From: Desulfotomaculum sp. | GTDB taxonomy: Bacteria; Bacillota; Desulfotomaculia; Desulfotomaculales; Desulfohalotomaculaceae | DNA: 45,985 nt | Assembly (NCBI GenBank): GCA_017656165.1 | Contig: JACDOL010000009.1 | Span: forward strand, 1-45,985 | Reading direction: 5' to 3' | Shown: positions 6,974 to 15,599 of the stretch, one piece after another | Layout: the number at the start of each line of letters is the position of its first letter | Position numbering within the stretch: the first letter of the stretch is position 1 | Made by a program: the position numbers and the translations under genes | Notes under the pieces: model-generated | The model's database searches: none | The model's input: only the letters and a program-made list of their open reading frames with translations | Told to the model about the DNA's origin: nothing

Positions 6974-8374
6974 TTATTTTGCCAGTTCATACATCGCCCT
7001 GGCATAGATTTTTGCGTTCGTTATTAAATCATCAATTGAAATGTGTTCATCCTTTTGATGGGCAAGCTCTTCTCGCCCGGGGAAAAGGGGACCAAAGGCA
7101 ACAGCGTTATCAATGGCTCTGGCATATGTCCCTCCACCGATTGATATCAGGTAGGGTTCTTCTTCCGTAACCTCCTTATACACTTTTTGAAGTTTTTTTA
7201 CTAAGAAATTGTCTTCAGGAATAAACAGGGGCTTTTTGTGTTCTATATCAACCACTTTAATTCCATACGGTTCTAACACTTTATTAAGCCTTCCAAACAC
7301 ATCTTCATCTGTAAAGGTAACGGGGTATCTGATGTTTATTCCCAGCTCACACCTGTGTTCATCTAATGATATTGTTCCGAGATTAAACACAAGTTTGCCT
7401 GAAACATCATCTTCCAAATCTATCCCAAGAGATTTCCCATCATGTTCATCATCTATCTTTTGTGAAAGGAATTTTATGATTTCACTCACATCTCCCTCAA
7501 TGGAATCCAGCTTCGAAAGGAAACCAAGCAATTGAGTTATAGCATTTTTCCCCTTATGGGGCAGGCTTCCGTGGGCAGATTTTCCACGGGATTTTATTAT
7601 GTATTTTTGTCCTTTCTTTTCTAGTTCCATCTTTACGCCTTCTTGTTTTTTGTGTTCTTCAAAGATTTTTTCAAAGATATTTTCATCAGATTTTATTTCA
7701 AGCACCACCTCACAGTAATCGGGAACCACATTGGGTCTATCTCCACCCTTTATGCTTTTAACAATAATATTTCCCTGATTTTTATCAGTCAAATCTTTTA
7801 CCATCTTAAAGACAAGGATTCCTTTTTCACGGTTGATTATTGGATATTCCGCATCCGGTGAAAAACCGCATATTGGCTTTTCTTTTACTTTTTTAAAGTA
7901 ATACTCGATACCCTTCCAGCCGCTTTCTTCATCAGTGCCCAAAATTATCCTTATTCTCCTGTTCAGCTTCAATCCCGCATCCTTTATGGCTTTAAGTCCA
8001 TATATGCATGCAACGGCAGGGCCTTTGTTATCAATCGCTCCCCTTCCATAAATTTTGCCATCATGGATTTCTCCGCCGTAAGGGGGATATGTCCAATTGT
8101 TGCCTTCAGGTACTACGTCCAGGTGAACAAGCACAGCTATTGTTTCCTCTCCTTCTCCATACTCGATATGTCCTGCATACCCGTCTATGTTTTCAGCCTT
8201 TAAACCCAGGCCTTCACCCAATTTAAGGGTATATTCAAGGGCCTGGTTAACCTCTTCTCCAAAGGGCATCCCGGGTTTGGCTTCATCCTCAACGCTTCTG
8301 ATTTTTATGAGTTCCTGAGTGGATTTTATGATGTCATCCTTCATATTGTCAATAAGGTTTTCCAGTTTATCCAT
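6974..8374 (-). CDS. pepV: Dipeptidase PepV (M20 metallopeptidase)
   Basis: A 466-residue M20-family zinc peptidase that hydrolyses dipeptides and some N-terminal residues of peptides in the cytoplasm. Metal and catalytic motifs are present in order: VHLDVVPEG, GRGAIDNKGP, GTDEESGWKG, FSPDAEYPI, and ELAHQKDEHI near the C-terminus. A lid/dimerisation-like domain occupies the middle (about residues 190-380). Length and motif spacing match PepV rather than the shorter DapE or ArgE branches. It stands alone, flanked by a pseudogene and the integrase remnant. Confidence 0.9.
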   Translation of the reverse strand: MDKLENLIDNMKDDIIKSTQELIKIRSVEDEAKPGMPFGEEVNQALEYTLKLGEGLGLKAENIDGYAGHIEYGEGEETIAVLVHLDVVPEGNNWTYPPYGGEIHDGKIYGRGAIDNKGPAVACIYGLKAIKDAGLKLNRRIRIILGTDEESGWKGIEYYFKKVKEKPICGFSPDAEYPIINREKGILVFKMVKDLTDKNQGNIIVKSIKGGDRPNVVPDYCEVVLEIKSDENIFEKIFEEHKKQEGVKMELEKKGQKYIIKSRGKSAHGSLPHKGKNAITQLLGFLSKLDSIEGDVSEIIKFLSQKIDDEHDGKSLGIDLEDDVSGKLVFNLGTISLDEHRCELGINIRYPVTFTDEDVFGRLNKVLEPYGIKVVDIEHKKPLFIPEDNFLVKKLQKVYKEVTEEEPYLISIGGGTYARAIDNAVAFGPLFPGREELAHQKDEHISIDDLITNAKIYARAMYELAK

Positions 8375-8658
8375 TTGGAAATAATGCCCCCTTCTAGAAT
8401 TTTACTGCTGTTTTCCAGCAACTAAATCCATAGCAAACACCTAAATTATAAATTGCTGACACCCCAACCAATTATGATTATATCAGAAAAAGATGCTTTT
8501 CATTCCTAATACATTTACCATTTTGTCTAACCTCAGCAAAATGCGATAACAATTGTTGTTCGGTGACGGTAAATATATTGGGTGTATCATCATTCATACC
8601 TATATAGCCTTCTAGAAGATTTGGAGAAAATACTTGCATATGTTAGAATTAGTATCAA

Positions 8659-9291
8659 ATGGGAGGTAAGGATGAAAAACAGGTAAAAGCCATGCTGGAA
8701 GCAGCCAAAGGTACAAGTTACTACGGCCCGGTACTGCTGGCGGTAACAACCGGCATGCGCCGAGGAGAAATACTGGGCCTCAGGTGGCAGGATGTAGACT
8801 GGGAAAATAAAGCACTGTTGATAAGGCAGACCATTCAATATACACCGGAACAAGGCATCATATTCAAGCAGCCTAAAACCGCCGGCAGCAGAAGGGCAGT
8901 AAAGATTTCTTCTACCATTATTGAATTTCTCAAAAAGCACAAGGTAGAGCAGAACAAAATAAAACTGCTGCTGGGCCCGGGTTTTTATGAAGATAACGGG
9001 CTGGTTTTCTGCCAAAACAACGGCAGGCCCATGCACCCGGATTCCGTTTCCAGCTGGTTCCCGAAGTTCATGGAGAAAAACGGGCTGCCTAAGATAAGGT
9101 TCCACGATCTGCGGCACACCCATGCCACTTTGCTTTTAAAGCAGGGCATTCACCCTAAAGTGGTGTCAGAACGCCTGGGCCACGTGGGAATTTCTATTAC
9201 CATGGATATTTACTCCCACCTGCTCCCAGGAATGCAGGAAGAAGCGGCAAATAAAATTGATGAGGTGGTTTTGGGTGATGAAGTTAAGTAG
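8659..9291 (+). pseudogene. Truncated phage/ICE tyrosine integrase (catalytic domain only)
   Basis: The 210 residues form a complete tyrosine recombinase catalytic domain: Arg in TTGMRRGEILGLRW, a Lys in PKTAGSRRAVK, HDLRHTHATLL, LGHVG and the nucleophile in MDIYSHLLPG. Family members carry an arm-binding and a core-binding domain (about 150 residues) in front; here stop codons lie directly upstream of ATG 8659, and that ATG overlaps what looks like a ribosome site, so the N-terminus is lost. The gene ends about 100 bases from the 3' end of tRNA-Thr, the usual position of an integrase at its attachment site. I infer an element that inserted here and was later deleted. Confidence 0.8.
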
Positions 9292-9349
9292 TATGGTTAA
9301 TTATTTTTAATTTGGGCAACGATTTGCATAAAATTATAATTTTTGCATA

Positions 9350-9378
9350 AAAGAAAAACACCGCAAATGCTTGCGGTG
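9350..9378 (-). terminator. Intrinsic terminator of tRNA-Thr
   Basis: CACCGCAA (9359-9366) pairs with TTGCGGTG (9371-9378) around a four-base loop; on the minus strand it is followed by TTTTTCTTT. It lies just after the tRNA 3' end and could also serve the integrase remnant from the other side. Confidence 0.75.
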
Positions 9379-9391
9379 CCTGGTTTTTTCC

Positions 9392-9466
9392 TGGAGCCAG
9401 GGATGGGATTTGAACCCACGACCTACGCATTACGAGTGCGTTGCTCTACCACTGAGCTACCCTGGC
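9392..9466 (-). tRNA. tRNA-Thr (anticodon CGT)
   Basis: On the minus strand the gene starts GCCAGGG and ends CCCTGGC-T-CCA, giving a full seven-pair acceptor stem and an encoded CCA. The D arm GCTCAGTGGTAGAGC, the anticodon arm ACGCA-CTCGTAA-TGCGT and the T loop TTCAAAT are all standard. The seven-base anticodon loop presents CGT, which reads the threonine codon ACG. Its 3' end faces the integrase remnant, as expected for an attachment site. Confidence 0.96.
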
Positions 9467-9528
9467 AGTTTTCTATTAAGACACTTTATATTTTAAACGG
9501 GAAAGGTTTTACAGTCAAGAACGCTCAA

Positions 9529-10080
9529 TTATCTGTCTGTTAACAGTTTATACAAATCATTCCAGTTATCACAGCGGGGGCCTGTCCACTTCCATTTTAA
9601 GTTGTGGGGGGCATTAAACAAAATAACTTTTATACCTGCCTCTGCCAGCTGTACGGCATTGTTGTAATTATCCTCCACCATTACATCTACCTTCAACTGC
9701 TGACATGTCTCCACCTTGTCATGGCTGTTTAACATGTGCAGCTGGTGAAAGGGAATCTTGTGACGTTTAAGCCATTTAATAGTGATTTTCCCCAGCCTTG
9801 GGCTGCGGGCTGTAATAATATGAATTTGATGCCCCTGGGAAGCCAGCTTCTGTAAGTATTTATCTGCACCGGGCATAAGCGGAGACTTATCACAGATATC
9901 TTCTTCCCGTTCTTTCATTAACTGGATAAATTGTTCCCTAGTTATGTTATAAATCCTGGTTACATCATAGTCAGTAACATCATTTATTTTAATCTGCTCA
10001 CCAGTGTAAGTATTAAGTTCTTCAATTAAAAGCAGCAGGTTGTCGCATATTATACCGTCCAAATCACAGCCTATTATCAT
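9529..10080 (-). CDS. HAD-superfamily 5'-nucleotidase/deoxyribonucleotidase-like protein (NT5C type)
   Basis: About 184 residues. MIIGCDLDGIICDN carries the HAD nucleophile motif DxDG, IHIITARSP is motif II with a Thr, and VDVMVEDNYNNAV supplies the acidic motif, matching the NT5C family that removes phosphate from (deoxy)nucleoside monophosphates. I start it at ATG 10080, directly before the conserved MIIG strand; the open frame continues upstream into the neighbouring gene. It begins 10 bases after the GbsR-type gene ends, so the two are probably one transcript. Its substrate, and why it rides with an osmotic-stress regulator, are unknown. Confidence 0.75.
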   Translation of the reverse strand: MIIGCDLDGIICDNLLLLIEELNTYTGEQIKINDVTDYDVTRIYNITREQFIQLMKEREEDICDKSPLMPGADKYLQKLASQGHQIHIITARSPRLGKITIKWLKRHKIPFHQLHMLNSHDKVETCQQLKVDVMVEDNYNNAVQLAEAGIKVILFNAPHNLKWKWTGPRCDNWNDLYKLLTDR

Positions 10081-10090
10081 TTTTACCCAT

Positions 10091-10648
10091 CTACTCGCTT
10101 TCTTCTGGCTTAGGAATGAACTCATATATTTTTCCGGTCTCTACAGCTTCTACAAGCTGCTCCAACCATAAGTAGTACTTCTTGGCATTCTCCAATTTTT
10201 TTAAATCCTTTTGAGCCGCTTCTCTTACCTGCTCGTCATCACTTTCAGCCAGTTCCTTGATAATGGGTTCTGCCTTATTTATTGCTTTTAAATTAACTTC
10301 CATTTCACGACGCCATCCATGGCAGAAAAACTCGGCAAACGTTTTGAAGAAATCCTGTTCTGCCTGGTAGAGATCTTTTCGAACTCCTTTCTGCCACACT
10401 TTCTCTACTACCTTTTTCTCCAGCAGCGTCCTCGCGGTATTGCTCATACTGGTTTTACTCATCCCCATGGCTTTAGCCATTTCATCCAGCGTCATGGGTT
10501 TCTCTAAAAAAAACATGGTGCCGTAAAGCCTACCGGTGGAAGGGGTTACACCATAAAAATCCATTGTTTCTGCCATGGCATTTATGATTAAGTCACGAGC
10601 TTCATTTAATTTTTTATATTCCTCCGAATTAACATTATTTTTCTGCAC
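10091..10648 (-). CDS. gbsR: GbsR/MarR-type transcriptional repressor
   Basis: A 185-residue regulator with a winged helix near residues 35-95 (MTLDEMAKAMGMSKTSMSNT as the recognition region) and a helical tail typical of GbsR. In Bacillus subtilis GbsR is a choline-responsive repressor of the choline-oxidation genes gbsAB and the choline transporter opuB. It starts at GTG 10648 after AGGGAGC. Divergent to it are an alcohol dehydrogenase and aldehyde oxidoreductase operon, and two TACAGT-type palindromes lie in the shared control region; a third precedes the OpuA-type transporter. This arrangement supports a choline/glycine betaine function and self-regulation. The ligand is inferred. Confidence 0.8.
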   Translation of the reverse strand: MQKNNVNSEEYKKLNEARDLIINAMAETMDFYGVTPSTGRLYGTMFFLEKPMTLDEMAKAMGMSKTSMSNTARTLLEKKVVEKVWQKGVRKDLYQAEQDFFKTFAEFFCHGWRREMEVNLKAINKAEPIIKELAESDDEQVREAAQKDLKKLENAKKYYLWLEQLVEAVETGKIYEFIPKPEESE

Positions 10649-10684
10649 GAGTAAAGCTCCCTTCGTTAGAAATACAACCTACAA

Positions 10685-10711
10685 ATACAGTATATATAAT
10701 TTATACTGTAT
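10685..10711. promoter_or_regulatory. Candidate GbsR operator 1 (gbsR side)
   Basis: ATACAGTATA (10685-10694) is mirrored by TATACTGTAT (10702-10711) with seven bases between. It lies 37 bases upstream of the gbsR start and shares the ACAGT/ACTGT half-sites of operators 2 and 3, suggesting autoregulation. Confidence 0.65.
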
Positions 10712-10728
10712 GTCAAAGTTAAAACCAC

Positions 10729-10757
10729 TTGAATTTTAATTCTTTATATAATATAAT
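10729..10757 (+). promoter_or_regulatory. Sigma-A-type promoter of the alcohol dehydrogenase operon
   Basis: TTGAAT (10729-10734) and TATAAT (10752-10757) are separated by 17 bases. Transcription would begin near 10764, inside operator 2, so a bound repressor would block it. Confidence 0.7.
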
Positions 10758-10759
10758 TT

Positions 10760-10781
10760 ACGTACAGTTTAAACTGTACGT
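10760..10781. promoter_or_regulatory. Candidate GbsR operator 2 (perfect 22-bp palindrome)
   Basis: ACGTACAGTTT at 10760-10770 is followed directly by its exact complement at 10771-10781. It covers the predicted transcription start of the dehydrogenase operon and is the strongest of the three related palindromes. Confidence 0.75.
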
Positions 10782-10838
10782 TCTTTATTTTTTATTTATA
10801 CGTAATTTAATTAACTAATTGAAAGGGGATGTTACATA

Positions 10839-12029
10839 ATGTTTATGCGGTTTGAACGGATGCACAGGGTAAAAGAATTTGAGATTCCTACCGTTATGAA
10901 AAACGGTATTGGTGCTGTAAAAATTGTTGGTAAAGAAGTTAAAAAGCTTGGAGTATCAAAACCTTTAATAGTTACCGACCAAGGTGTTTTAAATGCCGGC
11001 CTTGTGAATCCGGTAATTGACAGCTTGAAAAAAGCAGGCCTGCCTTACGCTCTCTATGATAAGGTAATCCCTAACCCGGACCTGGAGTGCGTGGCTAAAG
11101 GTACAGAAATGTACAAAGCTGAAGGCTGCGACGGCTTAATTGCTGTTGGCGGCGGAAGTTCCATGGATACCGCCAAGGCAGTTGGTGTAGAAATCTCCCA
11201 CGGGGAACCAGTGCTTGAATACGAATGTGCTGAAGGCAAAAAAACGCTGTCAAAGCGCATTCCAACCCTTATAACTATACCTACCACCGCAGGTACCGGA
11301 AGTGAGGTAACACAGTGGGCGGTAATCACTGACCCGGCCAGGCAGTTTAAATTTAATGTGGGCGGCCCCCTGATTGCTGCTCACCTGACCATAATTGACC
11401 CCGAGCTGCACGTTACTATGCCCCCGCTGGTAACTGCAGGTACCGGCATGGATGCTCTATGTCATGCCATAGAGTGCTATACCTGCCATTATGCTCAGCC
11501 AGCAACCGATGCAGTGGCCCTTTTGGCCATTGAATACGCTGCTAAATATCTGCGCCGGGCTGTGGCTAACGGCCAGGACATTGAAGCCCGCTACGGAATG
11601 GCCATGGCAGCTATGCTGGCCGGACTGTCTTACGGAAGTGAAAGTGCCGGGGCGGTGCATGCTATGACTCAAACCTTGGGCGGCATTGTACCGGTGGCAC
11701 ACGGCACGGCAGTGGCAGCAGCTCTAGGCCCGGTAATGGAATACAATTGGATGGGAGAACCGGAAAAGTTCGCCCGCATTGCCCAGGCCATGGGTGTAAA
11801 CACCTTTGGAATGACTGCAGAAGAAGCTGCTTTAGCTGCAGTAGAAGCTGTTTATGAACTGGTGGATGACCTGAACATACCTTCCCTGGAAGAACAGGGG
11901 GTATCACCAGATTTAATTCCCCGGTTGGCGGAAGAAGCCTACAAGGATCCGCAAACGGTGGGCAACCCCAGGGATATTGACGTTAAGGGTTATGAAGCCA
12001 TCTACCGCCGCTGCTTTGGCTTAGATTAA
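10839..12029 (+). CDS. Iron-containing alcohol dehydrogenase (GbsB-like, candidate choline dehydrogenase)
   Basis: A 396-residue group III (Fe-dependent) NAD(P) alcohol dehydrogenase. Nucleotide-binding GGGSSMDTAK (about residue 105) and TIPTTAGTGSEVT are present, as are the metal ligands in GMDALCHAIE, SAGAVHAMTQ and PVAHGTA. The ribosome site AAAGGGGATG precedes ATG 10839. The family includes GbsB, which oxidises choline to betaine aldehyde, but also ethanol and methanol dehydrogenases, and sequence alone does not settle the substrate. The GbsR-type regulator, the operators and the nearby OpuA-type transporter favour choline; the following aldehyde oxidoreductase would take the aldehyde onwards. 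Ethanol oxidation via acetaldehyde is the main alternative. Confidence 0.88.
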   Translation: MFMRFERMHRVKEFEIPTVMKNGIGAVKIVGKEVKKLGVSKPLIVTDQGVLNAGLVNPVIDSLKKAGLPYALYDKVIPNPDLECVAKGTEMYKAEGCDGLIAVGGGSSMDTAKAVGVEISHGEPVLEYECAEGKKTLSKRIPTLITIPTTAGTGSEVTQWAVITDPARQFKFNVGGPLIAAHLTIIDPELHVTMPPLVTAGTGMDALCHAIECYTCHYAQPATDAVALLAIEYAAKYLRRAVANGQDIEARYGMAMAAMLAGLSYGSESAGAVHAMTQTLGGIVPVAHGTAVAAALGPVMEYNWMGEPEKFARIAQAMGVNTFGMTAEEAALAAVEAVYELVDDLNIPSLEEQGVSPDLIPRLAEEAYKDPQTVGNPRDIDVKGYEAIYRRCFGLD

Positions 12030-12056
12030 ATAAAATATTAGTGGAGGTAATAGGTT

Positions 12057-12485
12057 ATGCGCACAGTCATTTACACTAATTTTGACCTCTGCACCGGCTG
12101 TGCTATCTGCCAAATGATATGTTCAGAGCATAAAACCGGGGGTACAAACCCCCGGTTGGCTCTACTACGCATATCTCCCGGCAGAAATGGCCTCATTCAT
12201 CAGCCGGAAGTCTGCCAGCAGTGTCAAAATGCATTCTGCCTAAAAGTGTGCCCCGTGGAGGCGGTTTACCGGAATAAGGACAACGGAGCGGTAATAATAG
12301 ACGACAGCAAGTGCACCGGCTGCGGCCTGTGCGTAAAAGCCTGCCAGAAAAGCATGATTATGTTGGATAAAGAAAACAAAGCTGCCCGCAAATGTGATTT
12401 ATGCGGCGGCGACCCGTTATGTGTACAGTTCTGTCCCACCGGGGCGCTGCAAATAGTAAAACTGGGAGGGGAAAAAGATGAGTAA
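12057..12485 (+). CDS. Polyferredoxin-type 4Fe-4S electron-transfer protein
   Basis: A 142-residue iron-sulfur protein with four cysteine clusters: CTGCAICQMIC, CQQCQNAFCLKVCP, CTGCGLCVKAC and CDLCGGDPLCVQFCP, enough for about four cubane centres as in the HycB/DmsB type. GTGGAGGT precedes the ATG. It overlaps the following aldehyde:ferredoxin oxidoreductase gene by eight bases, so it is very likely that enzyme's electron-accepting partner. It has no signal peptide and should be cytoplasmic. Confidence 0.9.
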   Translation: MRTVIYTNFDLCTGCAICQMICSEHKTGGTNPRLALLRISPGRNGLIHQPEVCQQCQNAFCLKVCPVEAVYRNKDNGAVIIDDSKCTGCGLCVKACQKSMIMLDKENKAARKCDLCGGDPLCVQFCPTGALQIVKLGGEKDE

Positions 12486-14334
12486 TGGCTGGATGGGAAA
12501 ATTTTTAACAGTTAACCTCTCCACCGGAAATGTAAATATTGTGGATGTGCCCCAGTGGCTGCAGGACCAGTACGTGGGGGGTAAAGGTTATGCCATGAAA
12601 CTTTTATACGACCTGCTTCCTGAGGGTACTGACCCGTTAGCCCCTGAAAACCCCCTGATGTTCTTCCCTGGCCCGCTGACTGGTACATTAGCCCCTTCCA
12701 TGCGCGCCTGCGTGGCTACCAAATCTCCCCTTACCGGCCTGCTGCTGGATTCGTACTTCGGCGGTCATTTCGGCCAGGAAATAAAATATGCAGGGTATGA
12801 CGGCATCATTATTACTGGCCGTTCAGATAAACCTGTATATCTTTGGATAAATGATGATAAAGTTGAACTGCGGGATGCAGGTCACCTATGGGGAACTGGT
12901 GCCCTGGAAGCCAACAGGGCTATTAAGGACGAGCTGGGTGACAGCACTATAAAAGTATCCACCATCGGCCCGGCCGGTGAAAACACCGTCCGCTTTGCCC
13001 TTATCTCCTGCGAGTACAACCGGCAGGCCGGACGGGGCGGCGCCGGTGCAGTGATGGGGTCTAAAAACTTAAAAGCCGTTGCCATCCGCGGCAGCAATAC
13101 TGTCAGAGTAAGCAATCGCAAAGAGTTCTTATCGGCTGTTCAGCAGGGTTACGTTGAACTTAAACAAAGCCCGGATGTACAGGCACTGGTAGATACCGGC
13201 ACTGCCTCTGCAGTTCCCTTTGCCAACGAAGCAGGACTGCTGCCCAGGCGAAACTACCAGGATGGAACTTTTGACCTGGCCGACAGCATTAGCGACCTGG
13301 GGCAAAATAATCATTACTGGCTGCGCAGTGAAGCCTGTGCCGGGTGCCCAATCCGGTGCAGCAAGGTAGGGTACATTCGAACCGGACGCTATGCTGGTAC
13401 CATTTCAGACATTGTTGAATATGAATCAGCCGGGCTTTTAGGCTCCAACCTGGAAATCGGTGATGCCAAGGCAGTAACATACCTGTCAGCATTATGTGAC
13501 AGCTTAGGTATTGATACCATCAGTGCCGGCAGTGTGGTTGGTTTTGCCCTGGAAGCTGCAGAAAAAGGTTTAATAGATAAAAGTACACTGCCCCAGAATG
13601 CCAATTTCGGAAACGCAGAGGCAGCGGCAGAAATTTTAAAGAATATAGCTTACAGAAAAAATGAGCTGGGTAATATATTGGCCGAAGGGGTAAAACGAGC
13701 TGCAGAAAAAATTGGCAGTGAATCTGAAAGCTTTGCAGTGCACATTAAAGGACTGGAAGTACCCGCCTGGGGACCAAGGGGCAACCCGGGTATTGCCTTG
13801 GCACTGATGACTGCCGACCGCGGCGGCTGCCACCAGCGGGGCCTACCGCTGGGCTATGAACTGGCTGGTGAACCATGGAAAGGCAGGATACTTGACCGGC
13901 TTGCCTGCTCCGGCAAAGCAGAAATAATTGTCCATGAACAAAACTACTTAACAGCACTGGATACACTGGTAAAATGCGACTTTGGCCACTTTGGCATCAG
14001 CGCAGGCACATACTTAAGACTGCTTAAGGCATGTACCGGCAGGGAATTCAGCGAAGAACAGTTCCTGGAACTGGGTGCAAAAATATGGAACCTGGGAAGG
14101 TTATTTAATTTAAGAGAAGGGTTAAATCCGGCTGAAGATAAGCTGCCCAAACGCTTTATGACCGAACCCCTCCCCAGCGGACCATGTAAAGGGCATTATT
14201 TTACTGAAGCAGATGTAAAACTGATGCTCACCGAGTATTATAACCTTCGGGACTGGGACAGCAGCGGTTATCCCACTAAGGAAACAATTTGTAAATATGG
14301 GTTAAATGATAACCAAAAATTTGAGATTAAGTAG
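12478..14334 (+). CDS. aor: Aldehyde:ferredoxin oxidoreductase (tungsten/molybdenum pterin enzyme)
   Basis: A 618-residue enzyme of the AOR family that oxidises aldehydes to carboxylates, passing electrons to ferredoxin. The N-terminal segment with GKGYAMKLLYDLLPEG and FFPGPLTGTLAPSM is typical of the pterin-binding domain; CAGCPIRCSK (about residue 285) and a late Cys in LVKCDFGHF supply the 4Fe-4S cluster, and EYESAGLLGSNL is a family signature. It is translationally coupled to the ferredoxin before it and shares the operon with the alcohol dehydrogenase. In this GbsR-controlled setting I infer oxidation of betaine aldehyde to glycine betaine, a role held in bacilli by the unrelated NAD enzyme GbsA. 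General aldehyde detoxification cannot be excluded. Confidence 0.9.
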   Translation: MSNGWMGKFLTVNLSTGNVNIVDVPQWLQDQYVGGKGYAMKLLYDLLPEGTDPLAPENPLMFFPGPLTGTLAPSMRACVATKSPLTGLLLDSYFGGHFGQEIKYAGYDGIIITGRSDKPVYLWINDDKVELRDAGHLWGTGALEANRAIKDELGDSTIKVSTIGPAGENTVRFALISCEYNRQAGRGGAGAVMGSKNLKAVAIRGSNTVRVSNRKEFLSAVQQGYVELKQSPDVQALVDTGTASAVPFANEAGLLPRRNYQDGTFDLADSISDLGQNNHYWLRSEACAGCPIRCSKVGYIRTGRYAGTISDIVEYESAGLLGSNLEIGDAKAVTYLSALCDSLGIDTISAGSVVGFALEAAEKGLIDKSTLPQNANFGNAEAAAEILKNIAYRKNELGNILAEGVKRAAEKIGSESESFAVHIKGLEVPAWGPRGNPGIALALMTADRGGCHQRGLPLGYELAGEPWKGRILDRLACSGKAEIIVHEQNYLTALDTLVKCDFGHFGISAGTYLRLLKACTGREFSEEQFLELGAKIWNLGRLFNLREGLNPAEDKLPKRFMTEPLPSGPCKGHYFTEADVKLMLTEYYNLRDWDSSGYPTKETICKYGLNDNQKFEIK

Positions 14335-14357
14335 CACAGTATGCCGGACTATAAATG

Positions 14358-14400
14358 TAATCCCCCTTCAGTTCTCTAAGGTAAGACTGCAGGGGGATTA
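14358..14400. terminator. Shared hairpin terminator between the converging aor and transporter operons
   Basis: TAATCCCCC (14358-14366) pairs with GGGGGATTA (14392-14400), with extra pairing inside (CAGT with ACTG). T-rich bases follow on the plus side. It lies between two gene ends that face each other and could stop both transcripts. Confidence 0.6.
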
Positions 14401-14402
14401 AT

Positions 14403-15578
14403 TTATACCAGAGCTGACAAAACAGCTACCCTGGAAATTATTCCCATTAATTTATTGTTTTCATTTACTACTGCTATGGGGTACTTGGAATCTGTAGCCT
14501 TGGGAATTAAATCCTGCAGGTATGCCTCCTCGTCCGTGGTATAGTACAAATCAGTTCTAATAATATCATTTAAGGATTTATTTTCTTTCACTGCCCGGAC
14601 GGCATCATCAATGGTTGCCAGGCCCAGCAGTTTTCTCTGGTTATCAACAATAAACACACTGGATATACCGTTAGATTTCATTTCTTTAATGGCTGCTTTA
14701 AGGCCTTCTTTAGAAAAAACTAAAGCACTTGGTTTATACATAACGTGCTTGGCCTGAAATACCTTGGAACGGTCAATGTCCTGGATAAAATTTTCTATAT
14801 ATTCACTTTCCGGTGAGGCCAGTATTTCTTCCGGGGTGCCGATTTGTTCAATCTTCCCATCTTTCATTACCGCAACCCGGTCACCAATTTTAAAGGCCTC
14901 ATTTATATCGTGGGTAATGAAAATAATGGTCTTTTTCAGCCTTGACTGCAGTTCCATCAGTTCAAACTGCATTTCCCGGCGAATAAGCGGGTCCAAGGCA
15001 CTAAACGGCTCATCCATTAATAAAATGTCCGGGTCGTTGGCCAGTGCCCGGGCCAGGCCGACACGCTGCTGCATCCCGCCGCTGAGCTCCCCGGGCATTT
15101 TTTCCTCCCAGCCGGACAGGCCGGTGCTGGCTAAGGCCTGTTTAGCAATTTCGCGTCTTTCTTCCCTGGGTACCCCTCTTACCTCCAGCCCGTATTCAAC
15201 ATTTTCAATTACATTCCGGTGGCTTAAGAGTCCGAAATGCTGGAAAACCATTGCTATTTTTTTCTGCCGCAGCTCCCTTAGTTTTGTGCTGTCGTATTCT
15301 AAAATGTTTTCCCCATCAATATATATTTTCCCTTCAGTGGGCTTGTTTAAGAGGTTCAGGCAGCGAATTAAAGTTGACTTGCCGCTGCCCGACAGGCCCA
15401 TGATTACAAATATTTCCCCTTCATTTACTTTAAATGAAGCATTATATATACCCACTGTATGGCCGGTTTTTTTCAGAATTTCATCTTTGGAAACACCCTG
15501 CTTTACCAAGTCTATAACCGACTCGGGTTTACTGCCAAAAATTTTTGTTAAATTCTGCACCTCTAACTTAACCGTCAT
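14403..15578 (-). CDS. opuAA: Glycine betaine/proline ABC transporter ATP-binding protein with CBS domains (OpuAA/ProV)
   Basis: 391 residues. Walker A GLSGSGKST (about residue 60), signature LSGGMQQRVGLARAL, Walker B DILLMDEPFSALDP and the switch ITHDINEA make up the ABC domain. A C-terminal pair of CBS-like modules (about 270-391) is typical of ProV/OpuAA, where it senses ionic strength or c-di-AMP. It is the last gene of the operon, 21 bases after the permease. ATP hydrolysis here drives uptake of compatible solutes across the membrane. Confidence 0.92.
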   Translation of the reverse strand: MTVKLEVQNLTKIFGSKPESVIDLVKQGVSKDEILKKTGHTVGIYNASFKVNEGEIFVIMGLSGSGKSTLIRCLNLLNKPTEGKIYIDGENILEYDSTKLRELRQKKIAMVFQHFGLLSHRNVIENVEYGLEVRGVPREERREIAKQALASTGLSGWEEKMPGELSGGMQQRVGLARALANDPDILLMDEPFSALDPLIRREMQFELMELQSRLKKTIIFITHDINEAFKIGDRVAVMKDGKIEQIGTPEEILASPESEYIENFIQDIDRSKVFQAKHVMYKPSALVFSKEGLKAAIKEMKSNGISSVFIVDNQRKLLGLATIDDAVRAVKENKSLNDIIRTDLYYTTDEEAYLQDLIPKATDSKYPIAVVNENNKLMGIISRVAVLSALV

Positions 15579-15599
15579 TTTCTAACTCCCACTTTCATT

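Noticed and set aside
8563-8585. Fourth copy of the dispersed repeat (GACGGTAAATATATTGGG)
   Set aside because: Only the GGTAAATA-TTGG end matches; the diagnostic GGCTGCCGTTTTCTC core is absent.
14764-15585. Long plus-strand ORF (273 codons) opposite the betaine transporter ATPase
   Set aside because: It is the shadow of the ABC ATPase gene, with serine/isoleucine-rich antisense composition and no ribosome site. The same applies to other long antisense ORFs, such as 36695-37366 opposite the ACT and paaK genes.
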